The position numbers were made by a program, and so were the translations under genes. A stretch of DNA of 64,000 nucleotides from Pseudomonas sp. LRP2-20 (lineage in GTDB: Bacteria; Pseudomonadota; Gammaproteobacteria; Pseudomonadales; Pseudomonadaceae), in contig NZ_AP025944.1 of assembly GCF_024349685.1 (NCBI RefSeq), forward strand, positions 750,001-814,000, written 5' to 3'. Shown here in pieces: positions 41,656 to 52,200 of this stretch (its first letter is position 1; each line of letters opens with the position of its first letter). The notes below the pieces were generated by a model. The model was not told where the DNA came from, searched no databases, and was given only the letters and a program-made list of their open reading frames with translations.

Positions 41656-42102
41656 ATGACTGATGAAAAAAGCGATGATCGCCCTGTTTACCAAGCAGCC
41701 TGCCATTGCGGAACAGTGCGATTTTCACTGCGCTTGACCGACGGCCTGCGTACAGCACGAAGGTGCAACTGCTCGCTCTGCCGCATGCGGGGCGCCGTGG
41801 CTGTATCAGCCAACCTGAACGACATCACTGTCACCCAAGGTGAAGCAGCGCTGACCCTCTATCAATTCAACACACACGAAGCCAAGCACTACTTCTGCTC
41901 GAAGTGCGGCATCTACACCTTCCACCAGCGTCGTTCTGCGCCGGACCAGTACGGGGTGAACGTGGCCTGTATTGAGGGCATGAGCCCATTTGACTTCCCA
42001 GAGGTGCCTGTCAGTGACGGGCGGAATCATCCTAAAGACCGCGTAGGTGGCGGGGTAGGGGTTGCAGGATGGCTGCGATACGAAAGCAACCGGCACTCCT
42101 GA
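41656..42102 (+). CDS. GFA-family (Mss4-like) zinc protein
   Basis: 148 residues with zinc ligands CHCGTVRF, CNCSLCRMRGAVAV and YFCSKCGIYTFHQRR, the layout of GFA (glutathione-dependent formaldehyde-activating) proteins. Despite the name, most family members have no proven reaction. Stands alone. Confidence 0.88.
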   Translation: MTDEKSDDRPVYQAACHCGTVRFSLRLTDGLRTARRCNCSLCRMRGAVAVSANLNDITVTQGEAALTLYQFNTHEAKHYFCSKCGIYTFHQRRSAPDQYGVNVACIEGMSPFDFPEVPVSDGRNHPKDRVGGGVGVAGWLRYESNRHS

Positions 42103-42118
42103 ACCCTGCGCCATTGGC

Positions 42119-42217
42119 TCAGTGTGCCGGCCTCTTGTCTCTCGACACCGCTCTGGGATTGAGGGGGGATGCCGCCACCATTAGGTGATCACTGGCTGCG
42201 AGGTCTTCTTTCGACAT
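42119..42217 (-). CDS. Possible 32-residue small protein
   Basis: ATG with AGGAG nine bases upstream on the minus strand; product MSKEDLAASDHLMVAASPLNP...DKRPAH. Without comparison it could equally be a remnant. The 472-base gap 42103-42574 otherwise holds a REP element and a hairpin. Confidence 0.35.
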   Translation of the reverse strand: MSKEDLAASDHLMVAASPLNPRAVSRDKRPAH

Positions 42218-42257
42218 AGATGAATGCTCCTGGAAGTCTGCGCTGGTGCTTGGGTTG

Positions 42258-42303
42258 TTGGGGCCGCTTTGCGGCCCATCGCCGGCAAGCGCGGCTCCCA
42301 CAG
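42258..42303. repeat. Single REP element
   Basis: gggccgctttgcggcccatc hairpin followed by gccggcaagcgcggctccca, the alternative P. putida REP type also seen flanking the minisatellite at 57.4-57.7 kb. Confidence 0.75.
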
Positions 42304-42531
42304 GGTAGGAACCGCGCAAGTTTTCAGATCTGAGCAAGATCGCTGTTCCACCGGGGCGTGGTAGACCTCATCAAGCCCAGTTCGGCATCTTGGGTTTGTC
42401 TTCCATCAGGCCGTTGGTGTTTTGCCGACAGTGAAAAGATTCCCCGCAGGCCTTGGGATGATGGGGTGGGCAAGTCGTCAGGGGTTTGCGCAACGGCACA
42501 TTTGGATGTTCCGCTGGCAAGCAAGCCAAGG

Positions 42532-42555
42532 GGCCGCCGGAGTCACCCGGCGGCC
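42532..42555 (-). terminator. Hairpin downstream of the GntP-type gene
   Basis: GGCCGCCGG-AGTCAC-CCGGCGGCC, a 9-bp GC-rich stem 20 bases after the permease stop. No T tract follows on the minus strand, so it may be a weak terminator or transcript-stabilising structure. Confidence 0.5.
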
Positions 42556-42574
42556 AAGCTTCTTTGATTCCGGC

Positions 42575-43960
42575 TCAGTTCACCGTGATCGCGGCATTCA
42601 GCATCAACACCACGATCAAGCCGACCAGCGCCACGATGGACTGCACCACCGAGATGGTCTTGGTGGCCTCACCCATGGTCATGCCGAAGGACTCCTTCAC
42701 CATCCAGAAACCTGCATGGTTGGCGTAGTTGAAGAACAGCGAACCGCAACCGATGGACAAGGCCAGCAAAGGCAGGTTGAGGCTAGGGTCTGCACCCGCA
42801 AGCGGTGCCAGCAACCCGGCAGCCCCTACGATACCCACCGTGGCAGAGCCGGTAGATACCGAGAGCAACATCGCGATCAGCCACCCCAGCAGCAATGGCG
42901 GGAAGGCCGACTGCTGGGTGAGGTGCACGATGGCATCGCCCACCTTGGCGCTGGTCAGCATTTCCTGAAAGGCCCCGCCACCGGCGATGATCATGATGAT
43001 CGAGGCGATAGGCTTGAGGCTTTTGCCCAGCGCATCGCGCAGCTGTTCGGCGTCGCCGCCGCGCGCCAGTACCAGGCTCGCACCGGCGAACAGCACGCCC
43101 AGCAGCATGGCGATCAGCGGGTTGCCGAGGAAGCTGGCCAGTTCCAGCATCGCATTGCCCTTGGGCAGTACCATCTCGGCGACGGCGTGCACCAGCATCA
43201 GGATCGCCGGCAGCAACGCGGCCAGCATGCCGATCAGCACGCCGGGGCGGGGTTGATTGTCGGCTTTTTCAGTCAGGGTGAACTGGTCCAGCAACGCCTG
43301 GTCGGGCCGCGTGCTCATGCGCGGTGCAATGAACAGGCCATACAGCGGGCCGCCCAGGATCATGGCCGGGATAGCCGCAAGGAAGCCATAGAGCATGGTG
43401 GGCCCGACCGAGGTCTTGAGCACGGCGATGGCGGTCAACGGGCCTGGGTGCGGGGGTACCATGCCGTGCATGGCGGCAAGCGCCGCAATCACCGGCACAC
43501 CGACATACACATACGCCGAGCCCTTGAAGCTAGCCTGGCCTTCCAGCTTGCGCGCCACGCTGAAGATCAGCGGCAGCATGATCACCAGGCCTACCTCGAA
43601 GAACATCGGAATGCCGATGACAAAGGCAACCAGCATCATGGCCCACGGGATCATGCGGTCCGAGGTGCGCTTGAGGATCACGTCGGCGACCTGCTCGGTG
43701 ACGCCAGCGTCAGCCAGTATCTTGCCCAGCATCGCGCCAAGCGCGATCACCACCCCGACCGCACCCAACGTCTTGCCGGCGCCAGTGAGCAGGTGAGCAA
43801 CGATGCTGCCGGGTTCCATGCGGGTGGCAAAGCCCACGCCAATGGACACCACCAGCAAGGCCAGCAGCGGGTGCATCTTGAGGCGGGACACGATGAGCGC
43901 TACCAGCACCAGGACACTGACCAGTGCGGTCAGCAACAGCTGTATATCTAAGGGAGTCAT
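42575..43960 (-). CDS. GntP-family gluconate/organic acid permease
   Basis: 461-residue polytopic transporter. GntP features: MLGKILADAGVTEQVADVIL, FEVGLVIMLPLIFSVAR, MHGMVPPHPGPLTAIAVLK and GSATVGIVGAAGLL, with about 12 hydrophobic helices. Substrate could be gluconate or another sugar acid. The P. putida counterpart also lies close to a malate dehydrogenase gene. Divergent from mdh across 378 bases. Confidence 0.92.
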   Translation of the reverse strand: MTPLDIQLLLTALVSVLVLVALIVSRLKMHPLLALLVVSIGVGFATRMEPGSIVAHLLTGAGKTLGAVGVVIALGAMLGKILADAGVTEQVADVILKRTSDRMIPWAMMLVAFVIGIPMFFEVGLVIMLPLIFSVARKLEGQASFKGSAYVYVGVPVIAALAAMHGMVPPHPGPLTAIAVLKTSVGPTMLYGFLAAIPAMILGGPLYGLFIAPRMSTRPDQALLDQFTLTEKADNQPRPGVLIGMLAALLPAILMLVHAVAEMVLPKGNAMLELASFLGNPLIAMLLGVLFAGASLVLARGGDAEQLRDALGKSLKPIASIIMIIAGGGAFQEMLTSAKVGDAIVHLTQQSAFPPLLLGWLIAMLLSVSTGSATVGIVGAAGLLAPLAGADPSLNLPLLALSIGCGSLFFNYANHAGFWMVKESFGMTMGEATKTISVVQSIVALVGLIVVLMLNAAITVN

Positions 43961-44338
43961 TCAGGGAATCTCGATTGGGCTGGCGCGTTAGCGGCACTCA
44001 GGCATTGCGGGCATGACAGGGGTTCCGCAGGCAGTAGCGGGCCGTTATCGGTCGCGGGCGGAGGGCCGACTGGATGCGCAAACTTCGAACTTCGGAGGAA
44101 TGGGGCTGGCGGATGGAGGTGTCGCGCCGGGCAAGCGCGTAGGGCTGGGCAGTGCGGTCATGGAGCGATTCACCTTGTTATTTGGTCATCTATATGAATC
44201 TTTACAAAGTATTTCCGCGATGGTGGGATGCTGTCAATAGCATGCGGTCGCATCACATGGTCTTTTCGCCTTGGCAGGCAATACTTCTTTCTATACGCAG
44301 GCGTGCTCCTGGTGGCGCGCGCCGCTGGGAGGTGTCAG
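43961..44338. other. Divergent intergenic region between gntP-type gene and mdh
   Basis: No supported gene. TTGGCA (44271-44276) and TATACG (44292-44297), 15 bases apart, form a weak plus-strand promoter candidate for malate dehydrogenase. No clear operator was seen for the permease side. Confidence 0.4.
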
Positions 44339-45268
44339 GTGAACAAGCTATCAATCGTGGGTGCCGGGATCGTGGGCGAGGCGGCGGCGCAGATCATTGC
44401 CCGGGAAGAGTACTGCCGTGAGCTGATGTTGCTCGATGTGCAGGGTGAACTGGCCCAGGGCAAGGCGCTGGACATCTGGCAGGCAGCCGTCGAGTCAGGT
44501 TCCGATACCAAGGTGCTGGGTGGCGCCAAGGCCGAAATGCTGCAGGATTCGGAGCTGGTGGTGATTACCGCAGGCGTGCCGCGCAAGCCTGGCCAGTCGC
44601 GGCAAGACGTGCTGAGCATCAACCTGCCGATCCTCGACGGCATCATGCACGACATCAATCGTTATGCGCCGACAGCGACGGTGCTGGTGGTGTCGAACCC
44701 GGTCGATGTGCTGACCTATCGCGCCTGCTCGCTCAGCAAGCTGGGGCGCAGCAGGGTATTCGGCCAGGCCGGTGTGCTGGATACCGCTCGCATGAAGTGT
44801 TTCATTGCCGAGCAGACGGGGTTTTCTGCCCGGGACATCACGGCGCTGGTGCTGGGCGGGCATGGCGACAGCATGGTGCCGCTGATGCGTTACTGCCAGA
44901 TCGGCTCGGTGCCGCTGTCGCACTTCCTGTCCAGTGAGCAGATTGAGCAGATTGTGGAGCGCACACGTAAAGGTGGCGGCGAGATTCTGGGCTTGAAGAA
45001 GGTCGGCAGTGCTTGCGATGCACCGGGTGTGGCCATTGCGCAGATGGTGGATGCGATCGCCAATGGGCGTAACCGCATTCTGCCGGCGGTTGCGATTCTT
45101 GAAGGGGAATACGGGCGCAACGATATCGCCATGGGTGTCCCTTGCGTGCTGGCGGGGGAGGGGATTGCCCGGGTAATCGAGTTGCCCCTGGATGCGCAGG
45201 AGCAGGCGATGTTTGATCACTCTGCAGACCAGGTGGCGCGGGATATTACGGAGATGAAGGCGTTGTGA
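44339..45268 (+). CDS. mdh: Malate dehydrogenase (LDH-like type)
   Basis: 309-residue NAD-dependent dehydrogenase interconverting malate and oxaloacetate. N-terminal GAGIVGEAAA dinucleotide motif, VPRKPGQSRQDVL substrate loop (Arg pattern of malate rather than lactate enzymes), VSNPVDVLTY, and the catalytic His in VLGGHGDSMVPL. The GTG start at 44339 has GGGAGG six bases upstream; longer frames are unsupported. This type resembles the tetrameric LDH-like MDH rather than the E. coli form. Confidence 0.93.
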   Translation: MNKLSIVGAGIVGEAAAQIIAREEYCRELMLLDVQGELAQGKALDIWQAAVESGSDTKVLGGAKAEMLQDSELVVITAGVPRKPGQSRQDVLSINLPILDGIMHDINRYAPTATVLVVSNPVDVLTYRACSLSKLGRSRVFGQAGVLDTARMKCFIAEQTGFSARDITALVLGGHGDSMVPLMRYCQIGSVPLSHFLSSEQIEQIVERTRKGGGEILGLKKVGSACDAPGVAIAQMVDAIANGRNRILPAVAILEGEYGRNDIAMGVPCVLAGEGIARVIELPLDAQEQAMFDHSADQVARDITEMKAL

Positions 45269-45423
45269 GAGTTTGAATCGTCGTTGGTCATGCCTTACAA
45301 CGGGTGTGCAGGCTCGGGCAGTATGGGGTTATTCACGTAACCTCTACGGCAGGGAACATTTACCATTTAACCTGTCACACCCGTTCATCGGGGTTCCCCC
45401 ACCATTACCAAGGAAAGGTAAGC

Positions 45424-45837
45424 ATGGCCTTTGACGCTTTCATCCAAATCGGTATCGGAGTGAGCGAAGTTGAGCCTGGAGTGGTTGCCTTTCTGATTCT
45501 CGCACCCATGTTGCTGGCCATGGTCGTACAGTGTTACATCGCACATAAATACACTGAGCGCTTCGAGTCGTTTCTTACGAACTGCACTTTCGTGACCGGC
45601 AATAAAAAGACGTTTGAACATGCGGGCCTCGTGGGCAAGGTCATGCGCACGGGGTTGATCTCCATGGTGCTGACCATGCCGAAGATATTCGTGCGTAGAA
45701 GGTTGATTGACCTTGATGAAGTCAGACGCTTCCCGCCGAGCATGAGACGCCTTCTGGTGAGTCTGTTGGTAATTCATATCCTGTTGGTCACCGCGCTGGT
45801 CATTTTCAATTACGCGCAGCCAGTGAACGGTCACTGA
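45424..45837 (+). CDS. Hypothetical membrane protein (137 residues)
   Basis: Starts MAFDAFIQIGIGVSE with GGAAAGG upstream. Two transmembrane helices, VVAFLILAPMLLAMVVQCYIA and LLVSLLVIHILLVTALVIF, bracket a cytoplasmic basic region (KVMRTGLISMVLTMPKIFVRRRLIDLDEVRRF). No recognised family. Single gene. Confidence 0.75.
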   Translation: MAFDAFIQIGIGVSEVEPGVVAFLILAPMLLAMVVQCYIAHKYTERFESFLTNCTFVTGNKKTFEHAGLVGKVMRTGLISMVLTMPKIFVRRRLIDLDEVRRFPPSMRRLLVSLLVIHILLVTALVIFNYAQPVNGH

Positions 45838-45931
45838 GCGAAAAATGAGCTTGAGATGGGCCTATTTGACGTTGAGGGCTGCATTGAGCCCTTTCGCGGC
45901 CTGCAAGGTATCGCGGTCATGTCGGGCGGGT

Positions 45932-46918
45932 TTATACGAGCCGTGGAATGAGCCTGATGTAAATCAGCTCACTCATCAGTTCCAGCAGCGTCTGAGTGAT
46001 CACCGCCGCCGCGGCCAACCCCCGCAGGTCCTCCGGCAACGCCAACGCCAACGGCAACACCACCAGCGAGTTCCGTGTCGCGGCGCTGAAGGTCGCCGAG
46101 CGTGCCTCTGCCACCGGCAGGCGCAGCAACCGTGCGGAAACGAACCCGAGCAGCGGCGCCAGTAGCATGAAGCCGACATACACCGGAATCACCGGCAGCA
46201 ACCGATCGAAATCCCGCAGCACCACGGCAATCTGCGAGGCGATCACTGCTATCAGCACCAGTGCCATCGCCGGCACTGGCATCCATGCCCAAGCATCGTT
46301 CCAGGCCGACACTGCGCGAGAGCGGCGGGCGCCAGCGCTGGTGAGCACGGCAAAGACCATCGGCAGCACGATCAGCAGCACGAAGGCTTCCACGAACGGG
46401 GCGATGCTGATGGTGACGCCGCTGCTGTCGCCAAGCATCAGTGCCAGGTACACCGGCAGCAGCACCAGCTGCACCAGCAACAGCACGGGCGTGGCGGCGA
46501 GGGTCAGGCGCGAGTCGCCTTTGCCGATGTGGGTGAACACCACCACGTAGTCGATGCACGGCGTAAGCAGCACCAGCAGGGCGCCGATGAGGATCGCCGG
46601 GTGGTCGGCCAGGCCCCGGGTGAGGGCCCATACCAGCAAGGGCACGAGGATGAAGTTGGCGAGCAGCAGCGCGGCCATGAAGCGGCGGTTGCCCAAGCCC
46701 TGGCGCAGGTCGAGGAACGGGATCTGCAGGAACATCGCGTACATCAGGATGGCGATGGCGGGGGTGACCAGGGTTTGCAGGTGTTGCGCAGTGTCGCTGG
46801 CCAGCAGGCCGAAGGCCAGGGCTGCGAGAACGGCAGCGAAGTAGATGGGGATCTGCTGGGTTTCGAGTTGCTCTCTGGTCAAAGCCGGGCCTGTGTTTGT
46901 TTGTGCTTTGGGTGGCAC
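45932..46918 (-). CDS. Bile acid:sodium symporter/ACR3-like transporter
   Basis: 328 residues with ten hydrophobic helices. LLTPCIDYVVVFTHIGKGD carries the Cys in helix 4 seen in ACR3 arsenite exporters, and SATFSAATRNSLVVLPLALALP matches the conserved helix of the SBF superfamily. No arsenic genes are adjacent, so arsenite export is uncertain. Confidence 0.8.
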   Translation of the reverse strand: MPPKAQTNTGPALTREQLETQQIPIYFAAVLAALAFGLLASDTAQHLQTLVTPAIAILMYAMFLQIPFLDLRQGLGNRRFMAALLLANFILVPLLVWALTRGLADHPAILIGALLVLLTPCIDYVVVFTHIGKGDSRLTLAATPVLLLVQLVLLPVYLALMLGDSSGVTISIAPFVEAFVLLIVLPMVFAVLTSAGARRSRAVSAWNDAWAWMPVPAMALVLIAVIASQIAVVLRDFDRLLPVIPVYVGFMLLAPLLGFVSARLLRLPVAEARSATFSAATRNSLVVLPLALALPEDLRGLAAAAVITQTLLELMSELIYIRLIPRLV

Positions 46919-46974
46919 AGGTTAATACGTGACGGCCGGGGCTGCATGATCTGAATGAACCTGAAGAGGCCCAG

Positions 46975-47032
46975 GTTCACCCGCGTGTACCGCGTCGCCT
47001 GCTTCGCGGGTGAACCCGCTCCCTCAAGGATT
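46975..47032. repeat. REP-like palindrome
   Basis: ttcacccgcg ... cgcgggtgaacccgctccct, a diverged REP with inverted arms around a GC-rich centre. Confidence 0.65.
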
Positions 47033-47062
47033 GGGTCAGTACCGAGGAGGTGAGCAAACACA

Positions 47063-47656
47063 TCAGTCAGGCTTGAGCCAATCGACACCGCGCTCCTGAA
47101 TGATCAGGCTCAAGGTCCCTTGACGTGCTGCCGGGTAGCACGCCAGGAAGCCGCCGACCGGGTACAGGTTGTGGATCTCCACGGGGTGCCCCTGAGTATT
47201 GCTCAGCTGAACTTCTCGCCGGCCATCCTCAAGCTGAGTCAGGTCGAACGCCTCACCCGTCTGTGCATCAATCAGCGCCCACAGGCTTGGGTCTGTTGCC
47301 TTGATCGGCTGGACGTTCACCAGGCCATCGCCGGTGGTGAACACCCCTTGGCCCGAATGGGGGCCGCTGCGCAGATAGATGCGGTAACCCACCTCGGTAT
47401 GGCGAAAGTACAGCAGCAACGCCGGGGGTTGGGCGGCCAGCTCGAATGTGATCAAGCCGATCTCCTGGCCGTGACGCCAGTCTGATTCGTTGCCATTCAA
47501 CATGCCGAGGGTCGTGGCGCCCTCCACGGCATATCCCGGCGCCTGGTGAGGGCTCACCAGCGATACGGGGCCGGTGGTCATGTCGCCCAGCACATTGACC
47601 GGCGCTTCAGCAACTTGAAAGGTGGCGGTGAAGGACAGTGCTACGTGGTCAGCCAT
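47063..47656 (-). CDS. Hypothetical soluble protein (197 residues)
   Basis: Starts MADHVALSFTATFQVAEAPVNVLGDMTTGPV. Beta-rich composition, no signal peptide, no motif I recognise; C-terminal VEIHNLYPVGGFLACYPAARQGTLSL. It lies downstream of glyA on the same strand but after the glyA terminator, so it is a separate unit. Confidence 0.7.
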   Translation of the reverse strand: MADHVALSFTATFQVAEAPVNVLGDMTTGPVSLVSPHQAPGYAVEGATTLGMLNGNESDWRHGQEIGLITFELAAQPPALLLYFRHTEVGYRIYLRSGPHSGQGVFTTGDGLVNVQPIKATDPSLWALIDAQTGEAFDLTQLEDGRREVQLSNTQGHPVEIHNLYPVGGFLACYPAARQGTLSLIIQERGVDWLKPD

Positions 47657-47754
47657 GGCTGGCCTCCTGCTCGTTTTCAGCGGAGGTGTCAGGTTAGGCG
47701 GCCTGGTCCGCTCAGCCCATCCGGAAGCGGTTCCGCTGCCGGGCGGCAGGCATT

Positions 47755-47783
47755 AAAAAGCCCGGCACAAGGCCGGGCTTTTT
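47755..47783 (-). terminator. Rho-independent terminator of glyA
   Basis: AAAAAGCCCGG-CACAAGG-CCGGGCTTTTT, a perfect 11-bp stem with T runs on both strands, 20 bases after the glyA stop. It could work in both directions. Confidence 0.93.
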
Positions 47784-47802
47784 CACATCAGGCGTTCGCC
47801 AA

Positions 47803-49056
47803 TCAGTTGCCGTAGACCGGCAGCTTCTTGCAGATGGCCTTGACCTTCTCACGTACGGCTTCGATCACCGCTTCGTTGTTCAGGTCAGCCAGGATGTCGC
47901 AGATCCAGCCGGCCAGTTCGCGGCACTCGGTTTCCTTGAAGCCACGGGTGGTGACGGCTGGGGTGCCGAAACGCAGGCCCGAGGTGACGAACGGGGAACG
48001 TGGGTCGTTCGGTACCGAGTTCTTGTTGACGGTGATGAAGGCTTTGCCAAGGGCAGCGTCAGCATCTTTACCGGAGATTTCCTGCTTGATCAGCGACAGC
48101 AGGAACAGGTGGTTCTGGGTGCCGCCGGAAACGACGTCGAAACCACGCTCGATGAACACTTCGGCCATGGCCTGGGCGTTCTTCACGACCTGCTGCTGGT
48201 AAGCCTTGAACTCAGGCTGCAGCGCTTCCTTGAAGCAGATGGCCTTGGCGGCGATGACGTGCTCCAGCGGGCCGCCCTGGGCGCCCGGGAAGACGGCGGA
48301 GTTCAGCTTCTTCTCGATCTCTTCGTTCTTGCGAGCGAGGATCAGGCCGCCACGCGGGCCGCGCAGGGTCTTGTGGGTGGTGGTGGTGACCACGTCGGCG
48401 AACGGCACCGGGTTCGGGTACACGCCAGCGGCAACCAGGCCGGCAACGTGGGCCATGTCGACGAACAGGTAGGCACCGACCTTGTCGGCGATGGCGCGGA
48501 AGCGGGCGAAGTCCAGGACCTGCGAGTAGGCCGAGAAGCCGGCAACGATCATCTTCGGCTTGTGCTCGACGGCCAGGCGCTCGACTTCGTCGTAGTCGAT
48601 CAGGCCGTTGCCGTCGATGCCGTACTGGATGGCGTTGTACAGCTTGCCCGACGAGCTTACCGAAGCACCGTGGGTCAGGTGACCACCGTGGGCCAGGCTC
48701 ATGCCCAGGATGGTGTCACCGGCCGACAGCAGGGCCAGGTAGACCGCGGCGTTGGCTTGCGAGCCAGCGTGCGGCTGGACGTTGGCGTAGTCGGCGCCGA
48801 ACAGCTCTTTGGCGCGGTCGATGGCCAGTTGCTCGACCACGTCGACGTACTCGCAGCCGCCGTAGTAGCGCTTGCCTGGGTAGCCTTCGGCGTACTTGTT
48901 GGTCAGGACCGAGCCCTGGGCTTCCATGACTGCCGGGCTGGTGTAGTTTTCCGAAGCGATCAGCTCGATATGCTCTTCCTGGCGCAGGGCTTCTTGCTGC
49001 ATGGCTTCGAAGAGCTCGGCGTCGTACTTGGCAATGGTCAAATCACGGCTGAACAT
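47803..49056 (-). CDS. glyA: Serine hydroxymethyltransferase
   Basis: 417-residue PLP enzyme converting serine plus THF to glycine and methylene-THF. Key blocks: [57 protein letters not shown], and the PLP-lysine motif [19 protein letters not shown]. The ATG at 49056 ([16 protein letters not shown]) is the standard N-terminus; the longer frame adds four residues without support. P. putida has more than one glyA; the link to the downstream GGDEF/EAL gene suits the copy called glyA2. Confidence 0.97.
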   Translation of the reverse strand: MFSRDLTIAKYDAELFEAMQQEALRQEEHIELIASENYTSPAVMEAQGSVLTNKYAEGYPGKRYYGGCEYVDVVEQLAIDRAKELFGADYANVQPHAGSQANAAVYLALLSAGDTILGMSLAHGGHLTHGASVSSSGKLYNAIQYGIDGNGLIDYDEVERLAVEHKPKMIVAGFSAYSQVLDFARFRAIADKVGAYLFVDMAHVAGLVAAGVYPNPVPFADVVTTTTHKTLRGPRGGLILARKNEEIEKKLNSAVFPGAQGGPLEHVIAAKAICFKEALQPEFKAYQQQVVKNAQAMAEVFIERGFDVVSGGTQNHLFLLSLIKQEISGKDADAALGKAFITVNKNSVPNDPRSPFVTSGLRFGTPAVTTRGFKETECRELAGWICDILADLNNEAVIEAVREKVKAICKKLPVYGN

Positions 49057-49244
49057 GGCGGTCCTCAAGGATCGGGGTAATTTGGGGGGGCATTCTAACC
49101 GATTGATCCGCGCCTGGCATATGAACTGGCATCAAGTCGCGGACCAATGGGCTTCATGTTGCATCCCGCGCCGTGTCTGGGCTGGAGTTGACTCGAAGGT
49201 CCATTTTCCCAGCCCGAATTTCAGCTCCCACAGGGAGGGCTTCA

Positions 49245-52200
49245 TCACTGGAACATGAACAGGGTCTGGTTGGCGAACTGCGCCTCGAACTGGTTGGCCG
49301 GCATCGGCCGCCCGAACAGGTAGCCCTGAACCTCGTCGCAGCCATGCTCGCGCAGGAACTCCAGCTGTTCGTGGGTTTCCACGCCTTCGGCGATCACCGC
49401 CAGGTTGAGGCTGTGGGCCATGGCGATGATCGCCCGGGCGATCTGCGCGTCCTGCTCGCCCTCGGGCAGGCCGTCGACGAAGGTGCGGTCGATCTTCAGC
49501 ACGTCGATCGGGAACTGCTTGAGGTAGTTCAACGACGAGTAACCGGTGCCGAAGTCGTCGACCGCGATGCTCAGGCCGAGATTCTTCAGGCTGGCGAGAA
49601 TCTGCAGCGCCTCGTTGACCTCGCGCATCAGGATGCTCTCGGTCAGCTCCAGCTCCAGGCACGCCGGCGGCAGGCCGGTTTCCTCGAGGATGGTGGCGAT
49701 CCGCGTGCCCAATTGGCCGTCGGAGAACTGCCGCGCCGAGATGTTCACCGACACCTTCGGCACGCGCACCTTGTTCTTGTGCCAGACCTTGAGCTGGCGG
49801 CTGGCCTCGCGCAGCACCCAGTCGCCGACATCCACCACCAGGCCCAGCTCTTCGATGACCGGGATGAAGTCCCCCGGCGGCACCAGGCCACGGGTCGGGT
49901 GGCGCCAGCGCAGCAGCGCTTCGGCACCGGTCAGCCGCTTGCCGTCACCGCTGAACTGCGGCTGGTAGTAGAGGATGAATTCGTTCTGTTCCAGCGCGTG
50001 GCGCAGGTCGCTTTCCAGTTCCAGGCGCTCCAATGCGCTGGCGTTCATTTCGGTCTGGTAGAACTGGAAGTTATTCTTGCCGCGCTCCTTGGCGTGATAC
50101 ATGGCGGTGTCGGCGTTCTTCATCAGCTGGCTCAGCTCGTTGCCGTCCTGCGGGCTGAGGGCGATGCCGATACTGGCCGTGACGAAGAACTCGCGGCCTT
50201 CCAGCACGAACGGCCGCACCAGGCCGCCAAGAATGTTCTCGGCCACGTGGATGGCGCGGTTCAGGGCCATTTCACGGGTGGCGCGCGGCTGCAGCAGCAA
50301 GGTGAATTCGTCACCGCCCATGCGCGCCACGGTGTCGTCGTCATCGACGCAGGCCAGCAGGCGCAGGGCCATGTCCTTGAGCATGCGGTCGCCTGCGGCG
50401 TGGCCGAGGGAGTCGTTGATCGGCTTGAAGCGGTCGAGGTCGAGGAACATCAGCACCACCCACGACTTCTGCCGCTCGGCCTGCTGCAGGGCGGTGTGCA
50501 GGCGGTCCTGGAACAGCGTGCGGTTGGGCAGGTGGGTCAGGGCGTCGTAGTAGGCCAGGCGGTGGATGCGCTGTTCGCTGGCCTTGCGCTCGCTGATGTC
50601 GGTGAAGAAGCACACATAGCTGGCCAGGTCGCCTTCGTCGTCGAGTACCGCGGTAATGCCGACCCAGGCCGGGTAATGGTCGCCGTCGCGGCGCTTGAGC
50701 CACACTTCGCCTTCCCAGCTGCCGCGCTGGTGCAGTTGCTTGAGCACGTAGCGCAGGTGGCTCTGCTGCTGGTCCTCGACCACCAGCATGGCCGGCAGCT
50801 GGTCGAGCACGTCGCTGACCGCGTAGCCACTGACCCGGCTGAACGCTTCGTTGGCCTGCACGATGTAGCCGGCCGGGTCGGTGATGAGAATCGCCGACGT
50901 GGAGTGTTCGAATACCGTCGCCGCCATGCGCAGGTCTTTTTCCGCACGGCGTTGCTGGCTGATGTCGCGGCCCACGCCGAGCACGCCCTCGAAGCGTTGC
51001 TGGTCGTCCCACACCAGTACCAGGCGCAGTTCGATGGGGATCTTGCGGCCATCGGCGCGCAGGCAGTCGAACAGGAACAGTTGCGTCGGCAGCTGGCTGC
51101 GCAGTTGGGCCAGTTGCTCGTTATCGCCCATGGCCTTGCTGACCCGGTCCATCAGGCTGTAGATGCCGGTGAGTTGCGAAGGGTTGGCGATGATCGATTG
51201 CCAGCCGTTGTCGAAGATCCACTCGGCCTGGTAGCCCAGCACAGCGTGTACCGAAGGGCTGAGGTAGTTGAGTTGCAGGCGGCTGTCGGTGGAGAAGATC
51301 ACATCGCTGATGCTTTCGGCGAGCATGCGGTAGCGCTGCTCGCTGTCGCGCAGCGACTGGCTGGCCGCGATCTGCACGGTGACATCCTTGCCCACGCCGA
51401 TGATGCGTGTGACCTGGCCATCCTCGTCGCGGGTCAGCACCTGCTCGCGGATTTCGTAGCAGCGCCAGCCGCCGTCGCGGTGGCGGAAGCGCAGTTGAGT
51501 GTGCAGCGACTGGCTGTGTGCGCTGTTGCGCTGTTGCTGGCGCAAAGCCTGATAGTTCGCCGCGTCTTCGGGGTGCAGCAGCAATTCCCAGAAGCGGTCG
51601 CCCATCTGTGCAAGCTCGGTGCGGTCGTAGCCGAGCGTATGGCCGAGGTGGCGGTTGCTGAAGATCATGCGCTGGCTGACCACGTCCTGTACGTACAGCT
51701 GGTCGGGCACGGTGCGGACCACGTCGGACCAGAAGCTTTCGCGCTCCAGCAACGACAGCTCCACCTGCTTGCGGCTGGTGATGTCGCTGATGCTGAGGAT
51801 CACGGCCTGGTAGTCACGCCGCTGCTGTGGCAGGCGCGCCATCAGCCACAGGTGCAACTCGCCGCCCAGCGGCGCGGGCAGGCGCACTTCCAGTTCCAGC
51901 GACGGGCGCTGTTCGATCAGGGCGTCGATCAGTTGCATGCCGACGCTGTCGCGGCCATCGCCGCTGCCATCGATCAGCCGTTGCCAGGCGCCTTCGTGGC
52001 ACTCGACGTTGAGCAGCTGGCGCGCCACCTGGTTGATCTCGGTGATCTTCAGCTCCAGCAGCAGCGAGCGGCGCAGGTTGGGGTCCAGCGCCAGGCTCTG
52101 CTTGAGCCCGGCCAGGTTGCGCAGGTGATAGCGGTCGAGCTGGCCGGGCAGGCTCGACAGGTCGAGCACGCACAAGGCCACGCCCGTGCCTTCGAAGATT